Origin: Bog-756 sp963753905
GTDB taxonomy: Bacteria; Actinomycetota; Acidimicrobiia; Acidimicrobiales; RAAP-2
NCBI GenBank assembly: GCA_963753905.1
Contig: CAVWDZ010000002.1
Location: 62,001 to 126,000 of the forward strand
DNA length: 64,000 bases
Reading direction: 5' to 3'
The notes beneath the pieces were generated by a model. That model saw only the letters and a program-made list of their open reading frames with translations. It had not been told where the DNA came from and ran no database searches. Position 1 is the first letter of the stretch, and the number at the start of each line of letters is the position of its first letter. Below are positions 1 to 11,067 of this stretch, in pieces. Both the position numbers and the translations under genes were made by a program.

Positions 1-101
1 GTGACTGGTCCATCTGGCTGAGTCAAGGCGGCCGCAACGCCATGATCGTGGTGATCGTGCTTGGCGTCATCGAAACGATCGTCAACAGAGTAGGGCGATG
101 A
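1..101 (+). CDS. C-terminal end of an unidentified membrane protein (partial)
   Basis: An open frame enters from the left edge (codon phase begins at base 3) and stops at TGA 99-101. The visible 32 residues contain a hydrophobic stretch around MIVVIVLGVIETIV and end in NRVGR, like the last transmembrane helix and a short basic cytoplasmic tail. The family cannot be told from this fragment, and such a short frame could be open by chance. Confidence 0.3.
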   Translation, partial: DWSIWLSQGGRNAMIVVIVLGVIETIVNRVGR

Positions 102-166
102 GTTCGCCCCTGTGATTGATATCCGCCCGGATCCGGTGATCGGGGGCACGGTGCAGAACCCCGGAT

Positions 167-442
167 TCAGTCGGAGGTCACGGCGGAAAGTTGTAGGACG
201 GGGTCCCACTGTGCTGGTGCTGCTCGACCCTTTGAGCACCAGAGCATTCCGTTGGTAATCCACTGTGATCGTCGCTGGCGGTAGGTAGCCTCCCGCTCGT
301 CGGGATGGCCACCGGCCACATCGTCAAATCCGAAGTGGGTTCCACAGGATGGGCAAATCTCGTCGGAGGGCGCATCATTTGACCACGGAGGCTCTGCTAA
401 ACCGCCGAAGCCGTACACGAAGCAGGCGTACGAATCTGGCAC
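167..442 (-). CDS. Small protein with CPSCG/FGFDD motif, unknown function
   Basis: A 91-residue protein. The motif EICPSCGTHFGFDD (about residues 28-41), the preceding EPPW and the later GMLWCS/WDP segments resemble a small, widespread bacterial family of cysteine-knuckle proteins of unknown function. That family normally has two CxxC pairs. Here the first is C7-x-x-Y10, so only the second pair (C30, C33) is intact and zinc binding may be lost. The GTG start at 442 is the first possible one: an in-frame TAG lies just upstream, and AAGGAG lies about 13 nt away. The gene stands alone at a loosely packed edge. The family match is from memory of the motif; the function is unknown. Confidence 0.6.
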   Translation of the reverse strand: MPDSYACFVYGFGGLAEPPWSNDAPSDEICPSCGTHFGFDDVAGGHPDEREATYRQRRSQWITNGMLWCSKGRAAPAQWDPVLQLSAVTSD

Positions 443-918
443 GAATGCAGGCTAACTCCTTCGCCTATCCCCGACGGTCGGGGAGACGCGCACTCGTCAG
501 GTACCGCCGAGGCATGGAGTGCCGCAAGCGCCCGCTTCCGCACTACGCGGAAGCCTTTGACACCGATCCCGGCGGCTGCTTCCGGTTCGTCTCCAGTGCC
601 GTCGCCGGCGCCCAGGGAGCACCGCACGACTGCCCCTGCCCGTCGCCCTCCGAGAGACGTTCGTCGACGGCAGGGGGGTCCGCCGCTGGGTATCCTCGTG
701 CGTGGAGCATGGCGAAGCGCTCGAGGACGACTGGGAGCGGGTCGAGCGAGTGGGCGGAGAGTAGGGAGCGAGGTGGCATATCCAGCGGTAGGCGATGTTC
801 GCTGGCACGTTCGAAGATCCTGTGGGGCGCCGAAGTTCGCGGCTGGAGGTGCGGCTCGTTTCCACTTCGGACAGACTAGGTCTGCTCAAAGCTGCCACCA
901 AAGAAAGCAGGCCACCAG
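443..918. other. 476-bp stretch without a convincing gene
   Basis: Several overlapping open frames occur on both strands but none has a good ribosome binding site, a recognisable domain or a clear start. The most protein-like is the minus-strand frame reading down from an in-frame TAG near 880 to 543, described separately. Two divergent genes, at 442 (minus) and 919 (plus), must have their promoters here, but I could not pick out confident -35/-10 pairs. Confidence 0.5.
543..779 (-). pseudogene. Possible remnant of an unidentified gene
   Basis: The first ATG is at 779, but the open frame continues upstream to an in-frame TAG near 880 without any usable start codon. The upstream part includes HRIFERASEHRLPLD and the part after the ATG includes LLSAHSLDPLPVVLERFAML, which look like ordinary protein. 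The end is low in complexity (GQGQS, SVSKASA) and does not. No Shine-Dalgarno sequence precedes the ATG. This pattern fits the decayed 3' half of a gene, but chance coding in GC-rich DNA is a real alternative. No family is recognised. Confidence 0.2.
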
Positions 919-2010
919 ATGATCGAATTCGGCCTGGTGTACGAGATCTGCCGGCCGGAACCCTTCGACGGCTTCTCGTCGGAGGCAGAAGCCTATTGGC
1001 AGGCGCTTGAACAAATCTGTTTGGCCGACGAACTCGGCTTCGAACATGTGTGGGAGGTTGAGCATCACTTCTTGGAGGGTTACTCGATCTCCTCAGCACC
1101 CGAAGTGTTCTTGTCAGCGGTAGCACAGAACACGGGACGTATCCGCGTGGGCAACGGGGTGCGGCTCCTCCCTCCACCGTTCAACCACCCGGCGCGGTCA
1201 GCCGAGATGGCGGCAGTCCTCGACATCATGAGCAAGGGTCGCTATGACTTCGGTGTCGGCCGGTCGATCACCGAAGCCGAGCTCGGCGGATTCGGTGTCG
1301 ACCCGCAGGACTCACGGCCGATGCTCGATGAGGTACTGCCCGAGATTGTCCGCATGTGGACGGAGAACCCGTACCCGGGGTTCGAGGGCAAATTCTTCTC
1401 AATGCCCGAGCGGCCGGTACTGCCCAAGCCTATTCAAGACCCCCACCCGCCGATCTGGATGGCTTGCACTCAACCATCGTCGTTCGACCTGGCCGCTGAC
1501 TATGGAATAGGGGTCCTCGCCTTCGGCGTCGGAGCGCCTGGCGATATAGTCGACTCCCTGAAGCGCTACAAGAAGCGGATCGCCAACCCAGCAAGGCAAG
1601 TCGGGAAGGTGGTTACCAACGCGGTGGCCCCAGCCACTCTGATGTTTTGCGCCGAGGATGCGCGCAAGGCTCTCGACCTGGGGGCGGTCGGGGCACTCTG
1701 GTACGGGGCGCAGACGGCCAAGCTTTTCGCGCCTTGGGCTGGGAAGGAAGTTGCCGGCTACGAGTACTACGGTCAGCTCGCGAACGATCCTGAATTCGTG
1801 GCCCGGTTCCTCAGACCACTCGAGGACGCGATGAGTGACGAGTATTCGCTCATCGGCACGCCCGACAAGGTGGCAGAAGGAGTCCAAGCTTACGTCGACA
1901 TCGGCGCCGACCAGATCATCTGCCTGGTCCAAGCCGGCCGTATCCCGCACGAGGAGATTATGGAGAGCCTCCGCCTGTTCGGAGAAGAGGTCATGCCGAG
2001 GTTCCGGTAG
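919..2010 (+). CDS. Luciferase-like (LLM class) flavin-dependent monooxygenase
   Basis: A 363-residue protein of the bacterial luciferase/F420-FMN oxidoreductase fold. The N-terminus (EFGLVYEI), the ADELGFEHVWEVEHH segment (about residues 36-50), RIRVGNGVRLLPPPFNHP and the GRYDFGVGRS strand (about 109-118) are typical of the TIM-barrel LLM family. The C-terminal YSLIGTPDKVAEGVQAYVDIGADQII is the usual family ending. Such enzymes use reduced FMN or F420 to oxidise small organic substrates; the substrate is not apparent. Only a weak purine stretch precedes the ATG at 919. It is one of the few plus-strand genes in the window and has no functional neighbours. Confidence 0.85.
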   Translation: MIEFGLVYEICRPEPFDGFSSEAEAYWQALEQICLADELGFEHVWEVEHHFLEGYSISSAPEVFLSAVAQNTGRIRVGNGVRLLPPPFNHPARSAEMAAVLDIMSKGRYDFGVGRSITEAELGGFGVDPQDSRPMLDEVLPEIVRMWTENPYPGFEGKFFSMPERPVLPKPIQDPHPPIWMACTQPSSFDLAADYGIGVLAFGVGAPGDIVDSLKRYKKRIANPARQVGKVVTNAVAPATLMFCAEDARKALDLGAVGALWYGAQTAKLFAPWAGKEVAGYEYYGQLANDPEFVARFLRPLEDAMSDEYSLIGTPDKVAEGVQAYVDIGADQIICLVQAGRIPHEEIMESLRLFGEEVMPRFR

Positions 2011-2061
2011 CGCCGAGGCCTGATGCTCACCCACCCGGCAGCGCTCAGGGACGGGCCCCGT

Positions 2062-2677
2062 TCAACTCAAGGAGCCTGACGTCCCCGCAACAACTGGATT
2101 GACGCTGATGGGTGCGCAACCGTAGAACCCCGGGTTGTCGCCGCCTGCCAGTCCAGCGGTGATGGTGACCGAGTGCGTCTCGTCAGGTGGCGTCACGAGG
2201 AATGCCGGATAGATCGGGCACGATGTCGCCGACCCCAGTGGATGGTCGACGCCTTCGATCACTGCCGATGCGACCTGACCGGGTTGCAGGGTCGGCGGCG
2301 CCGCCGTCGTTCCGATGGAGACCCCTCCGAGCATCCCATTCATCTCCCGCTGTTCCTGAGCAACTTGGTCACCGTGGGCATCGAGTGCAGCGACGCCTGG
2401 ATAACCGGTCAAGGAGCACGCGGTTTGGCCGACATTGGTGAACGGGATCGTCTGCTCAGCACTGCCACCTGCGGCTCCACCGTTGCCCGCCCGCAAAAAT
2501 CCGAAGCCGACCGATGGTGCAAGCAGCTCGAGCCACCACAACCGTGGTCGGGGTCGCGGAAGACGGCACGATTGGGCTCGATGAACTGGTGGTACTTGGT
2601 GTAGAGGTCGACGACGGTGCGGATGTCGAAGTCGATCCACCGCATGCGGTCAGGCTCACCCCGAGTACTCCGATCAC
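2062..2677 (-). pseudogene. DUF4232-type lipoprotein, interrupted by a frameshift
   Basis: The GTG at 2677 opens a lipoprotein signal: hydrophobic VIGVLGVSL followed by the lipobox LTAC and a Ser/Thr/Pro linker. This frame reads CTIGRLRIFAGG and then stops. The domain continues in another frame as NGGAAGGSAEQTIPFTNVG, with ACSLTGYPG and a C-terminal TSCPIYPAFLVTPP and CAPISV, as expected for the DUF4232 fold of secreted actinobacterial lipoproteins. The two frames join naturally around 2485-2500, next to a TTTTT run and a GCGGGCGGGC repeat, where one base has been gained or lost. Apart from this the gene is intact, so either a recent mutation or a sequencing error is possible. An AGGTAGG sequence lies about 9 nt before the GTG. 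Confidence 0.65.
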
Positions 2678-2747
2678 AAAGATGAACCTACCTACGAGGT
2701 CCTTCTAGCAGGCGAGGCCGTCGGGGGGTGTCTGGGGCGTCAACGCC

Positions 2748-3113
2748 TCACCACTCGACACCGCTGCTGACGCAAAACTCATTTTGCTCAGGGTCCGACA
2801 TTCTCACCCATTGGGTCCCCCCGAAGCTCTGCACGCCTCGGTCGATGCGATCGGCACCGAGTGCCTCCAACCGGTGGATCTCGGCTTCGATGTCGTCGGC
2901 CACGATGTCGAGATGCATACGATTCTTGCCGGCTTTGGCCTCGGGTACGCCCTGAAGGATGAGCGGTGACGCCACCTCTTCTTTGGGAACCAGTACAGCC
3001 AGCTTCGTGTCCGTGTAGTGGACGCGGTAGTCGAGCGCAGCGCACCAGAATTCGGCGAGCGACCTGGGGTGTGCGCAGTCGAGCACGAACTCCACTCTTG
3101 CCTTCCGTCCCAT
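2748..3113 (-). CDS. VOC (glyoxalase/bleomycin-resistance fold) family protein
   Basis: A 121-residue single-module VOC protein. The start VEFVLDCAHPRSLAEFWCAAL is the first beta-alpha unit, NRMHLDIVADDIEAEIHRLEALGA the second, and WVRMSDPEQNEFCV the closing strand. The His in RMHLD and the Glu in NEF sit where metal-binding residues lie in this superfamily. The ATG at 3113 has GGAGG 8 nt upstream, which favours it over an earlier in-frame start that would add about 79 low-complexity residues. The substrate is unknown. The gene is separated by 118 bp from the end of the pcrA-type helicase gene and is probably transcribed on its own. Confidence 0.75.
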   Translation of the reverse strand: MGRKARVEFVLDCAHPRSLAEFWCAALDYRVHYTDTKLAVLVPKEEVASPLILQGVPEAKAGKNRMHLDIVADDIEAEIHRLEALGADRIDRGVQSFGGTQWVRMSDPEQNEFCVSSGVEW

Positions 3114-3231
3114 CCCCCTACCTCCGGTTTCGGAGTACCGCCCGCGCCCCGATGGCAAGGATACGGGCTGGTCGCTCGACAGTGTCGGTGCCGACCCCGA
3201 GGTGCCTCGGCGATCAGCACCACGACCGGGT

Positions 3232-5618
3232 TCAGGCCCGCTTGATCGGCGCCATCCGCAAGAGCAGCTTCTTGCGGCCGACCGAGGAGAAGACGACCAC
3301 GGCCTCGGCGTCCTCACCGGTGCCGCCGGTCTCGACCACCTTCCCCTCACCCCACTTGCCGTGGACCACCGCGTCGCCGACTTTGAGCCCGAGGAGCTCG
3401 GCCCCCGTCGTGGCCGGCGCCGGCCGTCGAGCGCTGGGGTCGGCGGCGCGCTCCCGCGGGGAGACCCCGCTCCCGAAGACCGAACAACCGGGGGTGCCGG
3501 ATCTCCCGCCGTCGACGGCCACCTCGCGGACCAGCTCGGAGGGGATCTCCTTCAGGAAACGGCTCGGGATGTTGGCGCCGCTCCTACCGAAGAGCATCCG
3601 GCTCCAGGCGTGCGAAAGGAAGAGGTGGCGCTCGGCCCTGGTGATGCCGACGTAGCAGAGCCGCCGCTCCTCCTCGAGCTCGACGGGATCGCCGAGCGAA
3701 CGGAGGTGGGGGAAGACCCCGTCCTCCATCCCGACCAGGAACACAGCTGGGAACTCGAGTCCCTTGGCGATGTGCAGGGTCATGAGAGAGACCGTGGTGC
3801 CGTCCCCGTCGAGCTCGTCCGAATCGGACACCAGGGACGCGGCCTCGAGGAACTCGGTCAGGGTCGGGTACTCGCCGACCACTCCGACCAGTTCGTCCAC
3901 GTTCTCGACCCGGCCGAGCGCATCGATGGTGCCCTCGCCCAGGAGCTCGCTGCGATAACCGGTCCGATCGAGCACCGCGACGACCAGCTCGCCCGGACCG
4001 AGCAGCGCCTCGCCCTCTTGCTCGTCGCCGAACTCCCCCGCGGGCGGGACCGGACCGGCCGGCGGATCCCCGTCGTCGTCCACCGGGTCCGGGAGTGCCA
4101 TCCGGCGCCGGAGGTCCTCGAGGAGCTCGGACAGTTCGGTCAGGGCCCGCTCCGCCTTGCCACCCACCCCGGCTTCCGCCGAGCGTGCGACCGCCTCGCC
4201 GAGCGACACCCCGCGCTGGCCGGCCCACCCGGCGAGCTTGGCCACCGACGTCTCGCCCACGCCACGCTTGGGAACATTCACGATGCGCCGCCAGCTGACC
4301 TCGTCGTCCGGATTGACCAGGACCCGCAGATAGGCGATGACGTCCTTGACCTCGCGGCGCTCGTAGAACTTGGTCCCGCCGACGACCCTGTAGGGGATCT
4401 CGGCCCGCATCAGTGCCTCCTCGAGGGCCCGGCTCTGGGCGTTGGTGCGGTAGAAGACAGCCACGTCACCCCAGCGCAGCGACTCGTCGCTGCGCAGGCG
4501 CACGATCTCGTGGGTCACCCATTCGGCCTCGTCGCGCTCGTCCTCAGCCCGGTAGCGGACGAGCGGGCCTCCACCGCCTTGATCCGTCCAGAGCGTCTTG
4601 GGCTTGCGTGAGACGTTGTTGGTGATCACCGCGTTCGCCGCGTCGAGGATGGTCTGGGTCGAGCGGAAGTTCTGGTCGAGGGTGATGGTCGTAGCGTCGG
4701 GGAACGCCTCCTCGAAGTCGAGGATATTGGAGATGTCGGCCCCGCGGAACCGGTAGACCGACTGGTCGCTGTCCCCCACCACCACGATGTTCCGGTGCCC
4801 GCCGGCCAGCTGGACCGCCAACGCGTTCTGGACGGGGTTGGTGTCCTGGTACTCGTCGACCAGGATGTGGGTGAAGCGGGCGCGGTAGTGCTCGAGCACG
4901 TCGGGGTGCTCCCGGAAGAGCCGGACCGTGTTGAGCAACAGGTCGTCGAAGTCCATCGCGTTGGCCGCCAGCATCCGCTGCTGGTAGAGGTCGAAGACGT
5001 CGGCCACCCGCCGGTCGAAGATCGAAGCCGCCGCATCCCGGTACTCGACCGGGCCCTGCTGGCGGCTCTTGGCCTGGCTGATCTGCCCGAGGATGGCGCG
5101 CGGCGACAGCTTCTTGGTGTCGATGTCCAGCTCGCGGCAGATGATCTCGACCAGGCGTCGCGAATCGGCGTCGTCGTAGATGGTGAAGGATCCCTTGTAG
5201 CCCAACCGGTCGCCTGCCGAGCGGAGGATCCGCACGCAGGCCGAGTGGAAGGTCGAGACCCACATGCGCTCGGCGCGCGGGCCGACCAGCTCGGCAACCC
5301 GCTTCCGCATCTCGTCGGCTGCCTTGTTGGTGAAGGTGATCGCGAGGATCTGCCGAGGGGCGGCGTCCCCTGAGGCGATGAGGTGGGCGATACGGCGGGT
5401 GAGCACGCGGGTCTTGCCCGAGCCGGCCCCGGCCACGATGAGCAACGGCCCGCCACGGTGGATGACCGCGGCCTCCTGGGCGGGCGTCAGCCCCTCGAGC
5501 AGTGCGGCGGCCGCCTCGGGGCCGACCGGTGGACGTCCGCGGGCCGGGGCGGTGCCGTCTGGGGAATGGAAGCCCTGCTGGTCGGGGTCAGGGTGTCCGG
5601 GATCCCCGCTCCACGAGG

Positions 5619-5622
<4 letters not shown>
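3232..5622 (-). CDS. pcrA: ATP-dependent DNA helicase, PcrA/UvrD type
   Basis: A 796-residue superfamily 1A helicase for repair and for clearing replication or transcription conflicts. Walker A GAGSGKT is at residues 65-71, motif Ia ITFTNKAADEM follows, the DEYQDTN Walker B is at about 256-262, and motif III is GDSDQSVYRFRGAD. The late motifs TLHIAKGLEFPAVFLVGMEDG and CYVGITRA are present. The last 50 residues (VGDAVVHGKWGEGKV to the end) match the Tudor-like C-terminal module of PcrA. The ATG at 5622 overlaps the guaA stop by 4 nt (ATGA), so translation is probably coupled; a longer open frame upstream is guaA in another phase. An N-terminal extension of about 40 Pro/Gly-rich residues precedes the helicase core. 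Confidence 0.93.
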
Positions 5623-7234
<1,612 letters not shown>

Positions 7235-7238
<4 letters not shown>

Positions 7239-8398
7239 TGGCCCATGCCGACACCCTGCGACCGCTGGAGGTCCTTGCCCTCGGTCTGCAGTGCCGGGGC
7301 CACCATGACCTCGGCCTTCTGGAACTCCTTCACCGTCTGGTAGCCGCAGGTGGCCATGGCCGTGCGGAGTGCCCCGAAGAGGTTCATCCGCCCGTCGTTC
7401 TCGTGGGCGGGGCCGAGCAGGATCTCCCGGAGGGTGCCCCGGGTGGTGGTCTGCACCCGCGCACCACGGGGCAGGGTGGGGTGGAAGGTCGCCATGCCCC
7501 AGTGGTAGCCCCGCGCCGGGGCCTCGACCGCGGAGGAGAGCGGTGAGCCGAGCATGACCGCGTCGGCGCCACAGGCGACGGCCTTGGCGATGTCCCCGCC
7601 CTTGGACATGCCGCCGTCGGCGATCACGTGGCAGTAGACGCCGGTCTCGTCCAGGTGGCGCATGCGGGCCCCGGCAACGTCGGCGATGGCGGTCGCCTGC
7701 GGAACGCCGATACCGAGGACGCCGCGGGTGGTGCAGGCGTTGCCCGGGCCGACACCGACCAGCACGCCCACCGCGCCGGTCCGCATCAGGTGGAGCCCGG
7801 CCTGGTAGGAGGCACAGCCGCCCACGATGACCGGGATCTCGAACTCGCGGATGAACCGCTTGAGATTGAGCGGCTCGACGGTCTTGGACACGTGCTCGGC
7901 CGAGACCACGGTCCCCTGGATGACCAGGATGTCGAGCTCGGCGGCGAGCAGGGCGGGAGCGAGCGACTCGGTGCGCTGCGGGGTGACCGAGGCGGCCGTC
8001 GTGATGCCGGCAGCCTTCATCTCCTTGATCCGCCGGGTCACCAGGTCGATCTGCACCGGCTCGGCGTACATCTGCTGCATGCGGGCGGTGGCCTTCTCGG
8101 CCGGGAGCTCGCGGATCTCGTCGAAGAGGGGGGTCGGGTCGTCGTACCGGGTCCACAGACCTTCGAGGTTGAGCACACCGAGCCCACCGATGCGCCCGAC
8201 CTCGATGGCTGTTGCCGGGCTCACCACCCCGTCCATGGCCGAGGCCATGAGGGGGAGCTCGAAACGGTAGGCGTCGATCTCCCAGCTGATGTCGACATCC
8301 TCGGGATCGCGGGTGCGCCGGCTCGGGACGATCGCGATGTCGTCGAGGCCGTAGGCCTTCCGTCCCGACTTGAAGATGCCGATCTCTAGCTCAGCCAC
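7235..8398 (-). CDS. guaB3: GuaB3 family IMP dehydrogenase-like protein
   Basis: A 387-residue TIM-barrel protein of the actinobacterial GuaB3 family, related to IMP dehydrogenase but without the CBS domain pair. The catalytic-loop motif GVGPGNACTTR is at 215-225 with the Cys at 222, and HVIADGGMSKGGDIAKA and CGADAVMLGSPL form the phosphate-binding region. True IMP dehydrogenase makes XMP, the guaA substrate; GuaB3 may instead act as a GMP reductase or in purine balance. Its position directly before guaA supports a role in guanine nucleotide metabolism. The GTG at 8398 has GGAGG about 8 nt upstream. Confidence 0.88.
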
Positions 8399-8538
8399 GT
8401 GTGCGTCCTCCGGATCAGGTTGTCGTGTGTCGAACCCCCCAGACCGCCGGCGGATTGGTGAGCACGTCGGCCGATCATGCTCCAGGTTACCGCCTGCACA
8501 CCCGGGCCGGGCCCTGCGTCGTCAGCCCGCCGGCCCGC

Positions 8539-9318
8539 TCATCGACCGATGCGAGAGGCTGGCGCGGGCACGCCGACGACCAGGCAGAGCAGCTCGGTCA
8601 GGACCCGTGCGGTCGCCCCCCAGATGGTCTCGCCGCCCGCCGCGAAGAACCACACCGGGAATTCGCCGCCGGGCACGTCGTCGATCCCGCGCCGCCCGGG
8701 GAACGCCCACCACTCCTCCACGAAGGCGCCGTCGGCCAGCAGGTCGGAGAGTGCCACGTCGAAGATCCGGGCAACCTCCGCCGGGGCGGCCCGCGTGCTC
8801 GGCCGGCCGTCGAGGCTGGCCACGACCGGCGTCATCAGCGTGTCGGAGGAGATGGTCGGCAGCGGGGTGAGGTGGCCGACGACGGTCACCAGCGCAGGGT
8901 CGAGGCCGACCTCCTCCCAGGCCTCCCGCAGGGCTCCCTCCACTGCGGTCTCACCCGGTTCGAGCCGTCCGCCGGGAAATGCCACCTCCCCCTGGTGGGA
9001 ACGCAGTCGGCTCGAGCGGACGGTGAGCAGGACCCGGGCCTGACCGGCCTCCTCGAACAGCGCCACCAACACGGCGGCCGGGCGTGTCTCCGGCTGGGTC
9101 TCGAAGGTCCGGACGAACTCGGCCACCTCGCGTGCCGTGGTCGCGGCGTCGGACGAGCCGTCGCGGGCGGTGACCGCGTCGAGCACCGCGGCCAGGCGCA
9201 CGGGATCGCGCCGCTCCGGCTCGAGGTCGGCCCAGGGAGCGGGTCCGCCGGCACGGTGATGGGGTGGACGGCGGACGACCTGGGGTCCGACAGGGGGTCG
9301 AGGGTTCCGGATGGTCAT
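8539..9318 (-). CDS. Nudix hydrolase, CoA pyrophosphatase type
   Basis: A 259-residue Nudix protein. The Nudix box (about residues 117-139: GRLEPGE, then REAWEEVGL) is complete. It is preceded by LLTVRSSRLRSHQGEVAFPGG, which matches the LLTxRSxxLRxHxGxVAFPGG signature of CoA diphosphatases (NudL/YeaB type) that cleave CoA to phosphopantetheine and 3',5'-ADP. The N-terminal 80 residues are an extension without a recognised fold. The ATG at 9318 is the first start. It is followed by guaB3 after 140 bp and probably forms a separate unit. Confidence 0.85.
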   Translation of the reverse strand: MTIRNPRPPVGPQVVRRPPHHRAGGPAPWADLEPERRDPVRLAAVLDAVTARDGSSDAATTAREVAEFVRTFETQPETRPAAVLVALFEEAGQARVLLTVRSSRLRSHQGEVAFPGGRLEPGETAVEGALREAWEEVGLDPALVTVVGHLTPLPTISSDTLMTPVVASLDGRPSTRAAPAEVARIFDVALSDLLADGAFVEEWWAFPGRRGIDDVPGGEFPVWFFAAGGETIWGATARVLTELLCLVVGVPAPASRIGR

Positions 9319-9414
9319 CGCCCCGAGACTACGGGTGCAGCGCCCGACACCGGCCCGGCACTCCCTGTTTGGGGGCGACGGGGAGCCGATGTTGCGGTCA
9401 GTCGGCCTGCATCG

Positions 9415-11067
9415 CTACCCCCCAGCGGTCGTGATTCCCACCATCGGAGCGTTCAGATGCGATCCGCCCATGGAACCGAGGTACGGAGCGCCGTAGGAGA
9501 AGACCCCGCCATCGGACGCCGCCAGGTAATAGCCCGAGCCGTCCGAGGTGGCACTGATGCCGACAATGGGCTCGTTGAGGTGGGTTCCACCGGCAGAACC
9601 GTGGAAGGGCGCACCAAAGGCATAGACGCCTCCGTCCGAGCCGGCGAGCCAGTAGCCGCCGGTGGCCGAGTCGACGCTCATGCCGACAATGGGTGCGTTG
9701 AGATGGGGCAAGGCGTTGGCCCCACTCTTGTTCACAGCATCTCCGAAGGCGTAGACCGCCCCGGTCGAAGCCACCAGGTAGTACCCGCCGCCGTCGGAGG
9801 TTGCAGCGATGCCCACGATGTCGTTCACGTGCTGACCAAGTCCGGGGACCGAACCATGGAAGGGCGCACCGAACGCATAGACGCTTCCGTCCGAGCCGAC
9901 CACCCAGTAGCCGCCGGTAGCCGAGTCAGCAGCCATCCCGACGATGTCGGTGACATGGGCACCGAGTGCCGGCACCGAGCCATGGAAGACGCCGTCACCG
10001 TACGCAAAGATCCCGCCGTCACGGGCCACGAACCAATACCCGTGGCCGTCGGGGGTCGAGGCGATGGCGAACACAGGCTGGTTGAGGTCGAGGTTGCCCG
10101 TCGATCCATAGAAGCTGGGGCCGAACGAGAACACTCCGCCGTCGCCGCCAACGAGCCAGTAACCCCGGGCCTTCGGAGACGCACAGGCAGTGAACGTCGC
10201 CACGACGGAACCGCCTCCGGTGGTTGTCGCCGTGCCGTCCAGCGTGGCTCCCGCTGGTGCCAGATTCGAGCCGCCGCCGCCTCCACCAGCATGAAAGCCA
10301 CCATCATCGCCGCCGCCACCACCCCCGAAGAGACCGCCACCCCCGCCACCGCCGGCCCCTTCTTCGCTGACACCTGCCCCGCCGACCATGCCCACGCCGG
10401 GGAACCCGGGATCAGCACCGCCGGAGCCGGCGGCACCCGGTGCAGTCGTTGTCGCCCCTTTGCCGCCGGTCCCAGCGGAATCGGGTCCGGGAACACCATT
10501 CGCGCCCGTCGCGCCGCCCGTACCGCCTCCGGTGACGAGGGAGCCGCCGAACGTCGGGTCACCCATGCTGCTGCCCCCACCTCCTGCGGCCACGATCGTC
10601 GGTGATGCCGCACCCCCGACCGTCACCACCGTGGCGCCGCCGCCGCCATCCCCGACCGCCACGACTGCTGTACCGCCCGCACCGCCGGAGGCAGCGCCGC
10701 CGCTCAATCCACCGGTGGCCGGTCCGCCCACGCCCCCGACAGCAACCGAGTAGGCCTCACCCGCTGACATCGTGACGGTAGCTTCGACCTCTCCGCCGTT
10801 CGCACCCTCGGTTCCGCCTCCCTGACCGCCCACCGCGTCGAAGGTGACCGCACAGACGCCTGCCGGGACGGTCGCGGTCACCGTCGCGGACGCGTCGCTG
10901 TAGGTGATCGGCGAGGGAGGGGCGGGTGCCGAAGAGGCGCCCGCTATGTCGAACGTTGCAGCTACGCCCGCTCCAGAGAGAGCGACCACGATCCCCAACT
11001 TGGCGACGACCGACATTCCGCTGCGGACAGGTGATGCGGTACTCCTCGATTGCGTCGAGCCGATCAT
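9415..11067 (-). CDS. Secreted Gly-rich protein with six GYW..DGGV.AFG repeats
   Basis: A 550-residue exported protein. Residues about 18-48 form a signal sequence (hydrophobic LGIVVALSGAGVAA with AGASSA near the cleavage point). Residues about 52-292 are a Gly-rich domain beginning with YSDASATVTATVPAGV and containing long glycine runs, like the Gly_rich families. Residues 301-550 hold six repeats of about 42 residues with the pattern GYW.VGSDGGVYAFGAPFHGS....LN.PIVGI. Such tandem modules are common in secreted Acidimicrobiia proteins and may form a beta-propeller-like structure; function is unknown, with surface display or adhesion likely. The ATG at 11067 has a strong AAGGAGGT 7 nt upstream. 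Confidence 0.85.
   Translation of the reverse strand: MIGSTQSRSTASPVRSGMSVVAKLGIVVALSGAGVAATFDIAGASSAPAPPSPITYSDASATVTATVPAGVCAVTFDAVGGQGGGTEGANGGEVEATVTMSAGEAYSVAVGGVGGPATGGLSGGAASGGAGGTAVVAVGDGGGGATVVTVGGAASPTIVAAGGGGSSMGDPTFGGSLVTGGGTGGATGANGVPGPDSAGTGGKGATTTAPGAAGSGGADPGFPGVGMVGGAGVSEEGAGGGGGGGLFGGGGGGDDGGFHAGGGGGGSNLAPAGATLDGTATTTGGGSVVATFTACASPKARGYWLVGGDGGVFSFGPSFYGSTGNLDLNQPVFAIASTPDGHGYWFVARDGGIFAYGDGVFHGSVPALGAHVTDIVGMAADSATGGYWVVGSDGSVYAFGAPFHGSVPGLGQHVNDIVGIAATSDGGGYYLVASTGAVYAFGDAVNKSGANALPHLNAPIVGMSVDSATGGYWLAGSDGGVYAFGAPFHGSAGGTHLNEPIVGISATSDGSGYYLAASDGGVFSYGAPYLGSMGGSHLNAPMVGITTAGG
9418..10167 (-). repeat. Six tandem repeats, each about 126 bp, coding GYW..SDGGV.AFG modules
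   Basis: The repeats fill the 3' 45% of the gene. Each codes a unit of about 42 residues with a conserved GYW or GYY, D/STGG/AVY.FG, and a closing LN.PIVGI. Units alternate slightly: those following DSATGGYW resemble each other more closely than those following TSDGSGYY, which suggests duplication of a two-unit block. Confidence 0.75.

Noticed and set aside
497..1177. Minus-strand open frame of 226 codons overlapping the monooxygenase start
   Set aside because: Ser/Arg/Pro-rich translation without motifs, and it overlaps a well-supported gene on the plus strand.
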